Part shown: positions 27,234-36,690 of the stretch, piece after piece
How positions within the stretch are numbered: the first letter of the stretch is position 1
Layout of the letters: each line of letters begins with the position of its first letter
Assembly: GCF_007753095.1 (NCBI RefSeq)
Contig: NZ_CP036348.1
Span: 6,797,411-6,861,410, forward strand
Length of the DNA: 64,000 nucleotides
Source of the DNA: Rosistilla carotiformis
GTDB lineage: Bacteria; Planctomycetota; Planctomycetia; Pirellulales; Pirellulaceae
Direction: 5' to 3'
Made by a program: the position numbers and the translations under genes
Notes under the pieces: generated by a model
What the model was told of the DNA's origin: nothing
The model's input: only the letters and a program-made list of their open reading frames with translations
Database searches by the model: none

Positions 27234-28520
27234 TTACTTCGACGAGATCACGGGCAACTGCGATGGGGAGCGTTCCGCCGCCGGTGATTCACCTGGATCG
27301 GTCCATTTGGCCTGCGTGAAGGCTTGCTGATCGTAGGCGCCGAAGTCGCTGAAGCAGAACTTCTTGGCTAACCGATAAGCGAGGTTGCGCTCGGGAATCT
27401 CATTGCCCGGAACGTATTGGCTGCGGCGCGGCTGCATCGCCTTCAGCTCCTCGATCGCGGTTCCACGAGCGGTCGTATCGCGGGCACCATGCTTCTCGGC
27501 GATCTGGACCAAGATGTCGGGCCGCTCCATCACGACACAGCCGCGAGTGTTCTGCGCCGTCATGTGGCGGAAGTCGCGCAAAAACTCCGACTCGTTAAAC
27601 TTGTCCTTCAACGGCCGATCGTCGTGGATTGTTTCGGCAGCCAATTGAATGATCGGGCAGGGCTCGATATCGCCCCAAGGACCGATGTGGTGCGTGAAGC
27701 CAGTCACCGCCGGGCAGAGGGCATTCCCCGCGCCGTCGTGATAGGCATCGACAACGATGATCGGTTTGGTGGCTCGCGTGTCGACAACAAACTGCCGCAC
27801 GCGGCGCTGTTGGTCGCTGGAGAGCGAGAGATCGGGATTGGCATCGGGACCGCAGGGACGATAGACGTGGAACCAACAGTACATGACTCCCATCTCGATC
27901 AACCGATCGACCCAGGCGTCGTTGACAAGGTCGTCGATATTCGTCTGACAAACGCTGGTACAGACACCCACCATCAGGTTGTGTCGCAGCGCGGTCTTGA
28001 TTCCTTCCATCGTCTGATTCAGAACGCCCTCGCGGCCGCGGCGTTGATCGCTGATGATCTCGCTCCCCTCGACACTGATCAGCGGCGTGACGTTCCCCAG
28101 CCGATGCAGCTCCGCCGCAACCTCGTCGGTGATGAAGTGGCCGTTGGTGAAGACCTGGAAATAGGCGTCCGGATGCGACCGGAAGATCTCCATCAGATCT
28201 TTGTGCATAAACGGCTCGCCACCGAGGATTCCGAAAAACGAATTCCCCATCGCCTTGGCTTGCGTGATCGTCTTGTTAGCCGCCTCAACCTCGATCCGGC
28301 TCTGCTTCGCCCCGACGTCGACCCAACAGCCTTGGCAGCGAAGATTGCAGCTGTTGATCACCGACATATATAAGAACGGCGGAAAAAACTCGCCTCGCTT
28401 CAGCCGCCGTTTGTGCTTGTGAACGCTGCGAAATCCCTTGATGCCCATCAACCAAAACAGCTTCCACAGCAAACGCTTATCGGTTTCCAAAGCGAGCCGC
28501 TTGGCCATTCGCAGATACAT
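27234..28520 (-). CDS. Radical SAM/SPASM-like protein of unknown substrate
   Basis: The 428-residue protein has the radical SAM cluster motif CNLRCQGC at residues 58-65 (CxxxCxxC) after a basic N-terminal helix region. GILGGEPFMHKDL is the usual GGEP motif that binds SAM. Later Cys residues near CPAVTGFTHHIGPWGDIEPCPI resemble part of an auxiliary cluster, so a second Fe-S cluster is likely. The overall layout recalls HpnH- and MoaA/SPASM-like enzymes, but I cannot name the reaction. It is convergent with DUF1501 and divergent from the SpoIIAA-like gene. The start at 28520 is the first ATG; ATG at 28508 is possible. Confidence 0.88.
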   Translation of the reverse strand: MYLRMAKRLALETDKRLLWKLFWLMGIKGFRSVHKHKRRLKRGEFFPPFLYMSVINSCNLRCQGCWVDVGAKQSRIEVEAANKTITQAKAMGNSFFGILGGEPFMHKDLMEIFRSHPDAYFQVFTNGHFITDEVAAELHRLGNVTPLISVEGSEIISDQRRGREGVLNQTMEGIKTALRHNLMVGVCTSVCQTNIDDLVNDAWVDRLIEMGVMYCWFHVYRPCGPDANPDLSLSSDQQRRVRQFVVDTRATKPIIVVDAYHDGAGNALCPAVTGFTHHIGPWGDIEPCPIIQLAAETIHDDRPLKDKFNESEFLRDFRHMTAQNTRGCVVMERPDILVQIAEKHGARDTTARGTAIEELKAMQPRRSQYVPGNEIPERNLAYRLAKKFCFSDFGAYDQQAFTQAKWTDPGESPAAERSPSQLPVISSK

Positions 28521-28923
28521 ATCAGCAGATCCGAATTCAGGGGGGATTGGGCAAGTGAGTGGGCGTCGGGCAGGGGCGCGACCGCCAGAATCAACTATAG
28601 CCTGCCGCCGGCCTCAATAACACTCCGTCGCCGCACCGCGCCGATTCGACCGCCAACGGAAAACCCGACTCCCCCACCGCCCCCAAACGGATCGATCCCT
28701 TCCGGCAGCGACGGCGACCAAGCCATCAACACGCTGGGCAGCATCGTCCTGCAACAGCAACCGTCTCGCGGTCGGCTGTAGCCCCACCCCAGCGAGCCCC
28801 TTATGATACGACGAGACAGCCACGCCAAGGATCACCCGAAGCTTCTTGCCGCGGCTGCCGCCAAATCACAACCGCAGAACCAACCTAAAACTCCGAATCC
28901 ATTTCAATCAAGGAACTGAACCG
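28521..28923. other. Divergent intergenic region
   Basis: These 403 bases lie between the radical SAM gene and the SpoIIAA-like gene. I see no supported gene or clear promoter. A Pro- and Gly-rich frame runs through on both strands but looks like GC-rich spacer sequence. Confidence 0.4.
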
Positions 28924-29280
28924 ATGGCGATCGTAATCCATGAAGACTTCGATGCAGGACGACTGGAAGTCAAAGTCAGCGACAAGCTAACCAAAGAAGA
29001 CTACACACACTTCGAACCCGCCGTCGAACGATTGATCGAATCCGCTGGCAAAATCAAGATCCTGTTTGTGATGCACGACTTCCACGGCTGGGAGATGGGC
29101 GCGGTCTGGGAAGACATCAAATTTGCCACCAAACACTGCCGCGACATCGAAAAGGTTGCGATGGTCGGCGAGGCCCAGTGGGAAAAATGGATGTCGGCGA
29201 TCTGCAAACCCTTCACCATGTCGACGATCAAATATTTTGAAGCCGACCAGGAACAAGAAGCCCGCCAGTGGCTGGCGTAA
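28924..29280 (+). CDS. SpoIIAA-like (STAS-fold) protein
   Basis: The 118-residue protein matches the SpoIIAA-like family (PF11964): a first strand around VIHEDFDAGRLEVKVSDKL, helix HFEPAVERLIE, strand KIKILFVMHDFHGWEMGA, and a C-terminal QEARQWLA helix. The family adopts the STAS fold, and members are widespread in bacteria, usually as single proteins in the cytoplasm with no assigned partner. There is no obvious phosphorylation Ser as in SpoIIAA, so an anti-anti-sigma role should not be assumed. ATG at 28924 is chosen because the fold begins there; the frame is open further upstream. Confidence 0.88.
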   Translation: MAIVIHEDFDAGRLEVKVSDKLTKEDYTHFEPAVERLIESAGKIKILFVMHDFHGWEMGAVWEDIKFATKHCRDIEKVAMVGEAQWEKWMSAICKPFTMSTIKYFEADQEQEARQWLA

Positions 29281-29672
29281 TCTCGCGGATACACGACGTT
29301 ACGCGATGATGTCGTGCGAGACACCCTGGATCCCGAGGGGGATTGCAGTTGTTAGCCGGAGGTCGTCGCACAGCGGCGCACCTCCGGAACACGACGCCCC
29401 AACGCGCGATGCCCCCGCAGGGATTGCAGATGGAATGCCTCTCGTCGAGGGAGGCGATTCGATTGCCGCTGGGGCTTCCTGCGGTGCTCCCTGCACTCAA
29501 ATCACCGGCTACCGCATGGGGCCCTACGGGATTCGTTAACGTCGCGGGGCGTGCTTTTTCCGGGCAAGATGATCCCAAAGGGACCGAAGATAGACGTGCG
29601 AGCTCGCTTAGCTGATGCTCGGAGTGTGGACGCTGGCGACACCGAAATGTCGCAACAAAGCGAAAAAGAAAG
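29281..29672. other. Intergenic region rich in inverted repeats
   Basis: No gene is supported in this 392-base stretch between the SpoIIAA-like gene and tRNA-Phe. It is GC-rich and contains the hairpin at 29356-29387 and further short inverted segments to about 29540. It resembles the extragenic repeat elements that I recall from related genomes, but only this copy is in the window. Confidence 0.4.
29356..29387. repeat. REP-like hairpin
   Basis: CCGGAGGT at 29356-29363 pairs perfectly with ACCTCCGG at 29380-29387 around a GC-rich 16-base loop. It lies 75 bases after the SpoIIAA-like stop, so it could protect or terminate that transcript. Confidence 0.5.
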
Positions 29673-29745
29673 TGGTCGGGGGCGGGATCGAACCGCCGAC
29701 ACATGGATTTTCAATCCATTGCTCTACCAACTGAGCTACCCGACC
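29673..29745 (-). tRNA. tRNA-Phe (GAA)
   Basis: The 73-base minus-strand gene folds as a full cloverleaf. The acceptor stem is GGTCGGG with CCCGACC, discriminator A. The D arm is GCTC-AGTTGGTA-GAGC, the anticodon arm ATGGA-TTGAAAA-TCCAT, so the anticodon is GAA for phenylalanine. The T arm is GGCGG-TTCGATC-CCGCC. The variable loop is GTGTC. The CCA end is not encoded, since CT follows the discriminator, so it must be added by tRNA nucleotidyltransferase. Confidence 0.98.
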
Positions 29746-30146
29746 TTGTTGCAAGGCGAACAGGGATTTTGATTCCAACTGCACATTGTGTCAATCGGTA
29801 GCCAGGGGCCAAACGTTCTTGAAAGTCGAAGAAATAGACAGTTTTTCCGACAGGATGGTTTGGTGGGGCAATTTTCTTGCTCTGCGGTGGGATGGAAGTT
29901 CGCGTCGAATGCTGCCATGTTTTATACTGCAACCTCCCGAGAGCGCGGATCGACAGCCGACTGCGGATCCGCGAGCGCAAAGCATTTCAAAGGTTTTCCA
30001 AATTAGAACGGGTGGCTTCGCCTAGCGACTGCATCTTTTGCAGACGCAGCAGCGTGCCCGACCCTCCACCGGGAGGATTGCGATCCACCCTACGCCCCTG
30101 GCGACCGTCGCCAGTTTCGTCACCCAATCTATCCCCAGTCATTTCC
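29746..30146. other. Region between tRNA-Phe and the ExbBD-linked cluster
   Basis: This 401-base stretch separates the minus-strand tRNA and the first gene of the ExbB/ExbD cluster, so both promoters should be here. A small perfect stem CCTCC (30063-30067) and GGAGG (30072-30076) is present. The frame of the next gene is open through part of it from 29877 but lacks protein-like features before 30147. Confidence 0.45.
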
Positions 30147-31049
30147 ATGTCGGTCGCAGACCCTTCGACACATTCTCAGGAACATACGCCGCGATCGCTG
30201 CGGATTTCACAGTTCGACCAGGTCAGTTCGCTGCTGATGGCGGTGCTGGTGTTCGTCGGCTTCTTCGTCTTCTTTATGTTCATGATCTGGCTGCTGGATC
30301 GGCTGAACTTCAAATCGGGCGAAGTGGTCGTGGCGATCGTCGAAGAAGCGGCCGGCCGAGGTGAAAACGCCGAAGGTTTTGAACGCGATTTTGAACCTCC
30401 AGGACAAGAAGAGGTTTCGGAACTGACCGAACCGACGCTGACCGACACCCTGCAGGCGGTTACCGATGCTGTCAGTTCGGTCGCCGCTTCGCTGGATTCG
30501 ATGAACACCGACGCGTCGGCGTCGACAACGGGATCGGGCCAAGGCGACAGCCGACCTCCGGGCCCCGAGGGGGAAGGGGAAGATATCATCCCGCGATTCG
30601 AACGTTGGAATCTGAAATTCCAGGCGAAATCGATGGCTTCGTATGCCGAACAGCTCGACTTCTACGAAATCGAACTCGGGGCGATCGGCGGTTCGTCCGA
30701 AGGGGTCGATTACGCATCGAACCTCGCCAAAGCCCCCAAGAAGAAGCACAATCCGGACACTTCGACTGAAAAACGTCTTTATTTTCGCTTCACCCAAGCC
30801 GGCCCGCTGGAACGCTGGGACAAGACCCTGCTGGGCAAAGCGGGTGTGGGAGTGGGTGCCGGACGGCATGTGTTGAAGTTCATCCCGCCGAATCTCGAGA
30901 ACATTCTGGCGCACACCGAATTGGAATATGCCAAAGAGAAAGGCTATCCCAGCGTGACTCAGATCGCCAAAACGATCTTCGAATCGCAACCGGGGGGGAA
31001 TGGGCATCAATTCGTCGTCGTGGAGCAGCGGTATCGGAAACCGAAGTGA
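30147..31049 (+). CDS. Single-pass membrane protein at the head of the ExbB/ExbD cluster
   Basis: The 300-residue protein has a short N-terminal cytoplasmic part, one strong membrane helix (about 29-50, LLMAVLVFVGFFVFFMFMIW) and an extracytoplasmic remainder. Residues about 60-150 are acidic, Ser-, Thr- and Pro-rich, as in a spacer. The C-terminal part (about 155-300) contains RWNLKFQAKSMASYAEQL and ends GHQFVVVEQRYRKPK; I do not recognise it. The overall plan (helix, flexible spacer, periplasmic domain) is like TonB or TolA, but no TonB C-terminal motif is seen. Position before exbB suggests a part of the same energised complex. The upstream frame to 29877 is not used because ATG at 30147 gives a normal membrane protein. 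Confidence 0.75.
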   Translation: MSVADPSTHSQEHTPRSLRISQFDQVSSLLMAVLVFVGFFVFFMFMIWLLDRLNFKSGEVVVAIVEEAAGRGENAEGFERDFEPPGQEEVSELTEPTLTDTLQAVTDAVSSVAASLDSMNTDASASTTGSGQGDSRPPGPEGEGEDIIPRFERWNLKFQAKSMASYAEQLDFYEIELGAIGGSSEGVDYASNLAKAPKKKHNPDTSTEKRLYFRFTQAGPLERWDKTLLGKAGVGVGAGRHVLKFIPPNLENILAHTELEYAKEKGYPSVTQIAKTIFESQPGGNGHQFVVVEQRYRKPK

Positions 31050-31314
31050 CGCAGCTGCAATCGGCAACCGACCGGTTATAATTCAAGGAATTGAATGCCC
31101 CCGCGAGCACGTCGGCTTGCCACACGTTCGCGGGCGAATATGCTCGTAAGCATACGGTTTCCCTGAGACCTCCAGCCTCCACCTACTCTTCCTCCTTGGA
31201 ACGTCTCCCCCGATTCGACGACCTGGCTCAGCCGGCTCGTTTGAATCCGGAAACTCCCGTCGAAATTAGCAAACGCTCAAAAAGAACCTTTCCTCGATTC
31301 GAGACCACGACTCT

Positions 31315-31971
31315 ATGTCTGCGATGCTGCTGGCCAAAGCCGACGTTTACTCAATGATCGCCGATTCCATTTACTTTGCATTGGCGGCTGTCGCCTTGTG
31401 GGGTATCTACTGCGTGGTGATCGTCTGGACACGCGTCGCAGCCAAGCGATTCAAATCCGAAGACGAACAAAACGACTACTTAGACGAAGTCGCCGAGCCG
31501 CTGGAGTCGGGCAACTTTGACGCCGTGTTGGAACTTGTCGAAGGGGACGCCCGGGCGATCCCGCAGATGGTCGAATTGGCGGTGGAGAATCGCGAACTGG
31601 GTTATCAAAAAGCCAAAGCGTTGGTCGTCGAACGCTTCCAACGCGATGTGATCGCCGACCTCGAACACCGGCTCAGCTGGATCTCGACGGTAATCAAAAG
31701 CGCGCCGATGATCGGACTGTTCGGAACGGTATTCGGCATGATGGGAGCGTTTAAAACGCTGGCGACCGCCGAATCGGTCGACCCCACGATGCTTGCGGCC
31801 GACATTAACGTCGCGCTGCGAACGACAGCTTGCGGACTGGCGATTGCGGTTCCTTTGATCATCGCCACCGCCAGCGTGAACATTCGGATCAGCAAGATGG
31901 AAGACCTTGTCGGGGCGGGACTGAATCGCTTTTTTGAAGCATTCCGATCCGGGCTCTCGCGACCTCGCTAA
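31315..31971 (+). CDS. MotA/TolQ/ExbB proton channel family protein
   Basis: The 218-residue protein has three membrane segments, near residues 12-40, 120-147 and 165-190. The second contains PMIGLFGTVFGMMGAF and the third follows ALRTTACGLAIAVPLI, both hallmarks of ExbB/TolQ proteins. The cytoplasmic loop between the first two helices is long and charged, as usual. ExbB proteins form a pentameric channel around ExbD and use the proton motive force to drive movements in the periplasm. Two ExbD genes follow. The protein is slightly short relative to E. coli ExbB. The start ATG has no strong ribosome binding site. Confidence 0.93.
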   Translation: MSAMLLAKADVYSMIADSIYFALAAVALWGIYCVVIVWTRVAAKRFKSEDEQNDYLDEVAEPLESGNFDAVLELVEGDARAIPQMVELAVENRELGYQKAKALVVERFQRDVIADLEHRLSWISTVIKSAPMIGLFGTVFGMMGAFKTLATAESVDPTMLAADINVALRTTACGLAIAVPLIIATASVNIRISKMEDLVGAGLNRFFEAFRSGLSRPR

Positions 31972-32023
31972 TCGCCGTGGCCAGCAAATCTTTTCCTTCC
32001 TGTCCCTGCTCGAGTAACCGACT

Positions 32024-32497
32024 ATGTCCACAGCGGCCCCGATCGACGAAATCGATGACGATCCACCGATCACCTCTCCCACTCGGAGCGATGACGATGA
32101 ACTGGACATCACGCCGATGATCGACATCACCTTCCTGCTGCTGATCTTCTTTGTCGTCTGCTCGAAAATGGATCCATCGCAGACGACCAACCTCCCATTG
32201 GCGGATAATGGCCTCGCGATTTCGGCAAAAGATTCGGCAGTGGTTAAGATGAAACGGGGAACCGGTGAGACCGCCGAATTGCAATCCAACGATGGCGTCA
32301 CCTTCTCCAACGATCCAGCAGCACAACTCGAAGCGATCACCCGCTACATCACCCGCGAACGTGAATCGGGTAAAGCCAAGATCATGCTGATGTGCGAAAA
32401 GGACGTTCGCAGTGGGGAGGTGACCCGAGTGCAGAAGATGCTCGGTGACGCTTTCCCCGAGGTCGAGCAGACATATATCGCGGTCAAAGAGGAATAG
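32024..32497 (+). CDS. ExbD/TolR family protein (first)
   Basis: The 157-residue protein has a short cytoplasmic N-terminus and one membrane helix, with LDITPMIDITFLLLIFF. The Asp in PMID is the essential proton-carrying residue of the family. The periplasmic part is about 110 residues with a family-like end (VTRVQKMLGDAFPEVEQ), including a region that resembles the STAS-like ExbD fold. It lies 52 bases after exbB and 12 bases before the second ExbD gene. Two ExbD paralogues next to one ExbB suggest a heterodimer in the channel. Confidence 0.92.
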   Translation: MSTAAPIDEIDDDPPITSPTRSDDDELDITPMIDITFLLLIFFVVCSKMDPSQTTNLPLADNGLAISAKDSAVVKMKRGTGETAELQSNDGVTFSNDPAAQLEAITRYITRERESGKAKIMLMCEKDVRSGEVTRVQKMLGDAFPEVEQTYIAVKEE

Positions 32498-32509
32498 GGA
32501 GCTGATTGG

Positions 32510-33253
<744 letters not shown>

Positions 33254-33256
33254 TTG

Positions 33257-36200
33257 ATGTCACAGTCTGTGCTCGCTCGCGAACTAATCGCCCTGATTGA
33301 ACGCCGTGGTCTGTTGGATCAAGAGATCGTCGATGCTCTGAACCAACAGATGGAAGAGGGCGGTGCGCGGGTGACTCCCGAAGCGGTCGCAAAGCTGCTG
33401 GTCGATAACGGCCATCTGACTCGATACCAAGCGACCAAATTGATTGGCGAATTACGTTCGGATCAATATCAAGAGGACGAACCCGAACCGGTCGAAGTGG
33501 CCGAAGAACCCGAACTGCTGTTGGACGAAGGCGAACATCCGCTAGAGATCGAAGCGATCGAGGTGGAAGCGGTGGAGGTCGAACCAATCGAAGCTGACGT
33601 CGTCGATGCCGAAATGGTCGACGCCGAAGCGGTCGAAGTGGAAGCGATCGATGATCAGGGCCTGGCGGACAAACCGAAGCGATCGACAAGTGGTTCGCGA
33701 CGAACCACAAAACGCAAGACGTCTAAAAAGGAACCCGAAAAGAGCGTCTGGGACTCCTTCAAGATCTATGGCGTTGCCGGCGCGATTTTGGCCTGCCTGC
33801 CGCTGGGATGGTTCTTCTGGAACTACATCAACAAGGGTAACGCCGCCGAGTACATGGAGCGTGCCAACAACTTCTACGCTCAAGAAAACTACACCGGCGC
33901 GAAACAAACGTACCTAGATTACTTGGATAGCTTTGGCGAAGAGACCGAGGATTCCTCCAAGGCGCGCGTTCGGATCGCAATGGCCCAACTGTATCAAACG
34001 ATGCAGAACTCAACCGATCCCGAAAAATTTCTGACGACGGCGTCCACACTGTTGCCCACCGTAATCAACGAGCAAGCCCTTGGCGAGAACCGCGCCGACC
34101 TAGCAGGACTGCTGGTCGAGGTGGCGGAAAAATTTGTCTCGCAGGCCGACAAAACCGTCGATGCCGACGAGAAGGAAAAGATCATCGGCCACCTGGATCA
34201 ACAGATGGAATTGATCGCCGAACCAAGCTACGTTTCGACCGAGCTTCGCGAAAGTTTGGGCAAACGCTTGGCGATCATTGAAGAGGATCGCTTGCGGGTC
34301 AATCGCGACATCAGTCGGGACCGCAAACTGGCCGACACGATCGCGACGATGAAACAGGCGTTGGAGGCGAAGGATACCAAGACGGCTTACGCGGCGCGGA
34401 AACAGATCATCCGCGAGTACCCTCGACTGCACGATGAAGCGCAAATGAACGCCTTGGTTGTGGAAGCCAGCAAACTGCAACAGGAGCTAGTCAAAACGGG
34501 CGTTGCCGAACTAAAGGTTTCCAACGATGAACTGGAGACCAAAATCCGAAAATCGATCGTTCTGGCCAACCAATCGGGACGAACGCTCAACGAACTCGGC
34601 GACCTGGTCTACTTCGTGCGAGTGGGCGGATCGGTGCAGGCGCTAAAAGCTTCCGATGGCTCGCTGCTGTGGCGGCGCTTTGTCGGCTACCGCGACGAAC
34701 ACCCACCCACCGCGTTAGGCGAAACGCCTGAAGATGGCGTGCTGCTGTCCGACGGTTCGCAATTGGAAGTCCAACGACTTTCGGGATCCGATGGCAAGCT
34801 GCAATGGCGAGCCGCGATCGGCGAAACGTTTACCCAGCCGGTCGTCGCCGATGACACGATCAACTTCAGCACCCACTCGGGCAAGGTCGCTTCGCTGGAC
34901 GCCGAAACAGGCAAAACGCTATGGGTCTCGCAGATTCCGCAGGCGCTGGAAGTCAGCCCCGGAACCGAGAACAAGAAAGGACTGGCGGTCTCCTACGTCC
35001 CCGGCGATCACAGCAACCTGTATGTGCTGGACCATCGCACCGGCAACTGCATCGAATCCTATTATGTCGGGCACCAAGAGAAATCGATTCGGGTGCCCCC
35101 GATGTACCTATTGAACCATGTGTTTGTCTTCGAAAACCGGTCCAGCGATTATTGCTTGATGCATGTTTTGCAAACCGACAAACGGGGCCATGAACTGAAG
35201 CAATCGCAGACCAGCTTCCGATTGACAGGGAATGTCTTGGTCGATCCGCAAATCGAAGGCCGCCGATTGATCGTCGTCACCAACTTGGGACAGATCTCGG
35301 TATTCGAAGTAGAACCCACGGCGGAGACGAACAAGGTCAGTAAAGTCGCGGAACAGGTCCCCTCCTACAGCGAACCAACGCTGACGCAGATGACGATCGA
35401 TCGGTCGCAGATGTGGGTCACGGGCAGCCAGATCATGCGGTTCGATTTGCAGATCAACACCGGACGCGTCATCCCGGGAGAAGTCAAATATGCGGGGGAT
35501 ATTTTTAGCGCTCAACCAAAACTGGTTGGCAATGCGTTGATCCACGCTCGCGTGGTCAGCGGCACCAAGGGGATCCGCGTTTCGGCCGTGGAACCAAAGA
35601 CGATGGAGGTCTTCTGGCAAACCGATCTAGGTGTGCCGACGGCATTTGTTGCCAAGCACGGATCGGCCTTGCACGCGGCGACATCGCAGGGGGCACTGTA
35701 CGAAATCGACGCCGCGTCGATCGCTTCGGGAGCGACCAAAAAACCGGTCGAAAATCCGGGCGGTCAGGGGCACGGCATCCAATTTGTTTCGCCGATTTCA
35801 TTTGGTGAGAACACCAAGATCATGGTCAATCAGACCAAACCCGACCAGATCGCTGTCTACGACCCGTCGCGCGAAAAACAAAAGCTGCGGCTCGTCAAAC
35901 TGGCGCTACCCGACGGCCGTCCTACTGCCGATCCACTGGTGGTCGGCAAGGGGCTGTTGATGCCGCAGGATAGCGGCCGGATCGCGATGATGGATTGGCA
36001 GAGCGGCCGGATGCTGTCCAACCCGTTCCAGCCCTCGTTGAAGCCAAACGAAAAGGTCACCTGGACCTCGCTTGCGTCGTTGCCAAGCGATCCCGAGCAG
36101 GTGATTTTTGGCGACAATCGCAAGAAACTGTATCGCGTTCGGGCAGGCGACCAGATCCGCCAACTTTCCGACAGCGATGTCGAACGGCCTTTGCTGGGTC

Positions 36201-36655
36201 CTTTGACAATCGTTGGCGATCAGGTGCTGGCGATCGCAGCCGGCCCATCGGCCGACATGTTGCTGACCTTTGACGCCAACAGCCTCAAAGCCGGCACCGA
36301 ACTACTGCTGGCCGGACGTGTCACCTGGGGCCCAAAAGCGATCGATTCGGTAGCGGTCGTTGCGACGGACAATCAGAAGTTGACGGCTTATGATTCAACA
36401 GGCAAAGCCGCTTGGCAGATCGACCTGCCCGCGGGCAACCCGGTCGGTGATCCGGTGCTGGCCGATGGTTCGCTGCTGATCGCGGGGGAACAAGGTTGGG
36501 TGCTACGAATCGATCCCAGCAGTGGCGAATTGCAGGGCACCACCGATATTGGTCAACCGCTGTCGGGGACCCCGATCGTGTTTGGCAGCGTGGTCGTCGC
36601 CCCCGGTGCCGAGGGAATCGTGTTTGCCATCGATCCCCCCGCCAATGCAAATTGA
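33257..36655 (+). CDS. Membrane-anchored PQQ-type beta-propeller protein
   Basis: The 1132-residue protein begins with a small helical domain (about 1-70) whose VAKLLVDNGHLTRYQATKLI segment resembles the N-terminal domain of planctomycete Ser/Thr kinases. An acidic linker rich in VEVE and EAIE repeats and a basic patch (SRRTTKRKTSKK) come next. One membrane helix (about 175-197) is followed by a TPR-like helical region (about 200-440), and then PQQ/WD40-like propeller blades (about 450-1130) with repeats such as GSLLWRRFVG, GKLQWRAAIG and GKTLWVSQIP. A cofactor is not proven; many such propellers bind no PQQ. The ATG at 33257 is chosen over the TTG at 33254. The large domain should face the periplasm beside the ExbBD complex. 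Confidence 0.88.
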   Translation: MSQSVLARELIALIERRGLLDQEIVDALNQQMEEGGARVTPEAVAKLLVDNGHLTRYQATKLIGELRSDQYQEDEPEPVEVAEEPELLLDEGEHPLEIEAIEVEAVEVEPIEADVVDAEMVDAEAVEVEAIDDQGLADKPKRSTSGSRRTTKRKTSKKEPEKSVWDSFKIYGVAGAILACLPLGWFFWNYINKGNAAEYMERANNFYAQENYTGAKQTYLDYLDSFGEETEDSSKARVRIAMAQLYQTMQNSTDPEKFLTTASTLLPTVINEQALGENRADLAGLLVEVAEKFVSQADKTVDADEKEKIIGHLDQQMELIAEPSYVSTELRESLGKRLAIIEEDRLRVNRDISRDRKLADTIATMKQALEAKDTKTAYAARKQIIREYPRLHDEAQMNALVVEASKLQQELVKTGVAELKVSNDELETKIRKSIVLANQSGRTLNELGDLVYFVRVGGSVQALKASDGSLLWRRFVGYRDEHPPTALGETPEDGVLLSDGSQLEVQRLSGSDGKLQWRAAIGETFTQPVVADDTINFSTHSGKVASLDAETGKTLWVSQIPQALEVSPGTENKKGLAVSYVPGDHSNLYVLDHRTGNCIESYYVGHQEKSIRVPPMYLLNHVFVFENRSSDYCLMHVLQTDKRGHELKQSQTSFRLTGNVLVDPQIEGRRLIVVTNLGQISVFEVEPTAETNKVSKVAEQVPSYSEPTLTQMTIDRSQMWVTGSQIMRFDLQINTGRVIPGEVKYAGDIFSAQPKLVGNALIHARVVSGTKGIRVSAVEPKTMEVFWQTDLGVPTAFVAKHGSALHAATSQGALYEIDAASIASGATKKPVENPGGQGHGIQFVSPISFGENTKIMVNQTKPDQIAVYDPSREKQKLRLVKLALPDGRPTADPLVVGKGLLMPQDSGRIAMMDWQSGRMLSNPFQPSLKPNEKVTWTSLASLPSDPEQVIFGDNRKKLYRVRAGDQIRQLSDSDVERPLLGPLTIVGDQVLAIAAGPSADMLLTFDANSLKAGTELLLAGRVTWGPKAIDSVAVVATDNQKLTAYDSTGKAAWQIDLPAGNPVGDPVLADGSLLIAGEQGWVLRIDPSSGELQGTTDIGQPLSGTPIVFGSVVVAPGAEGIVFAIDPPANAN

Positions 36656-36690
36656 GTTGACCGCGCCGGCCAACGAGTCCGCTGAACCTC

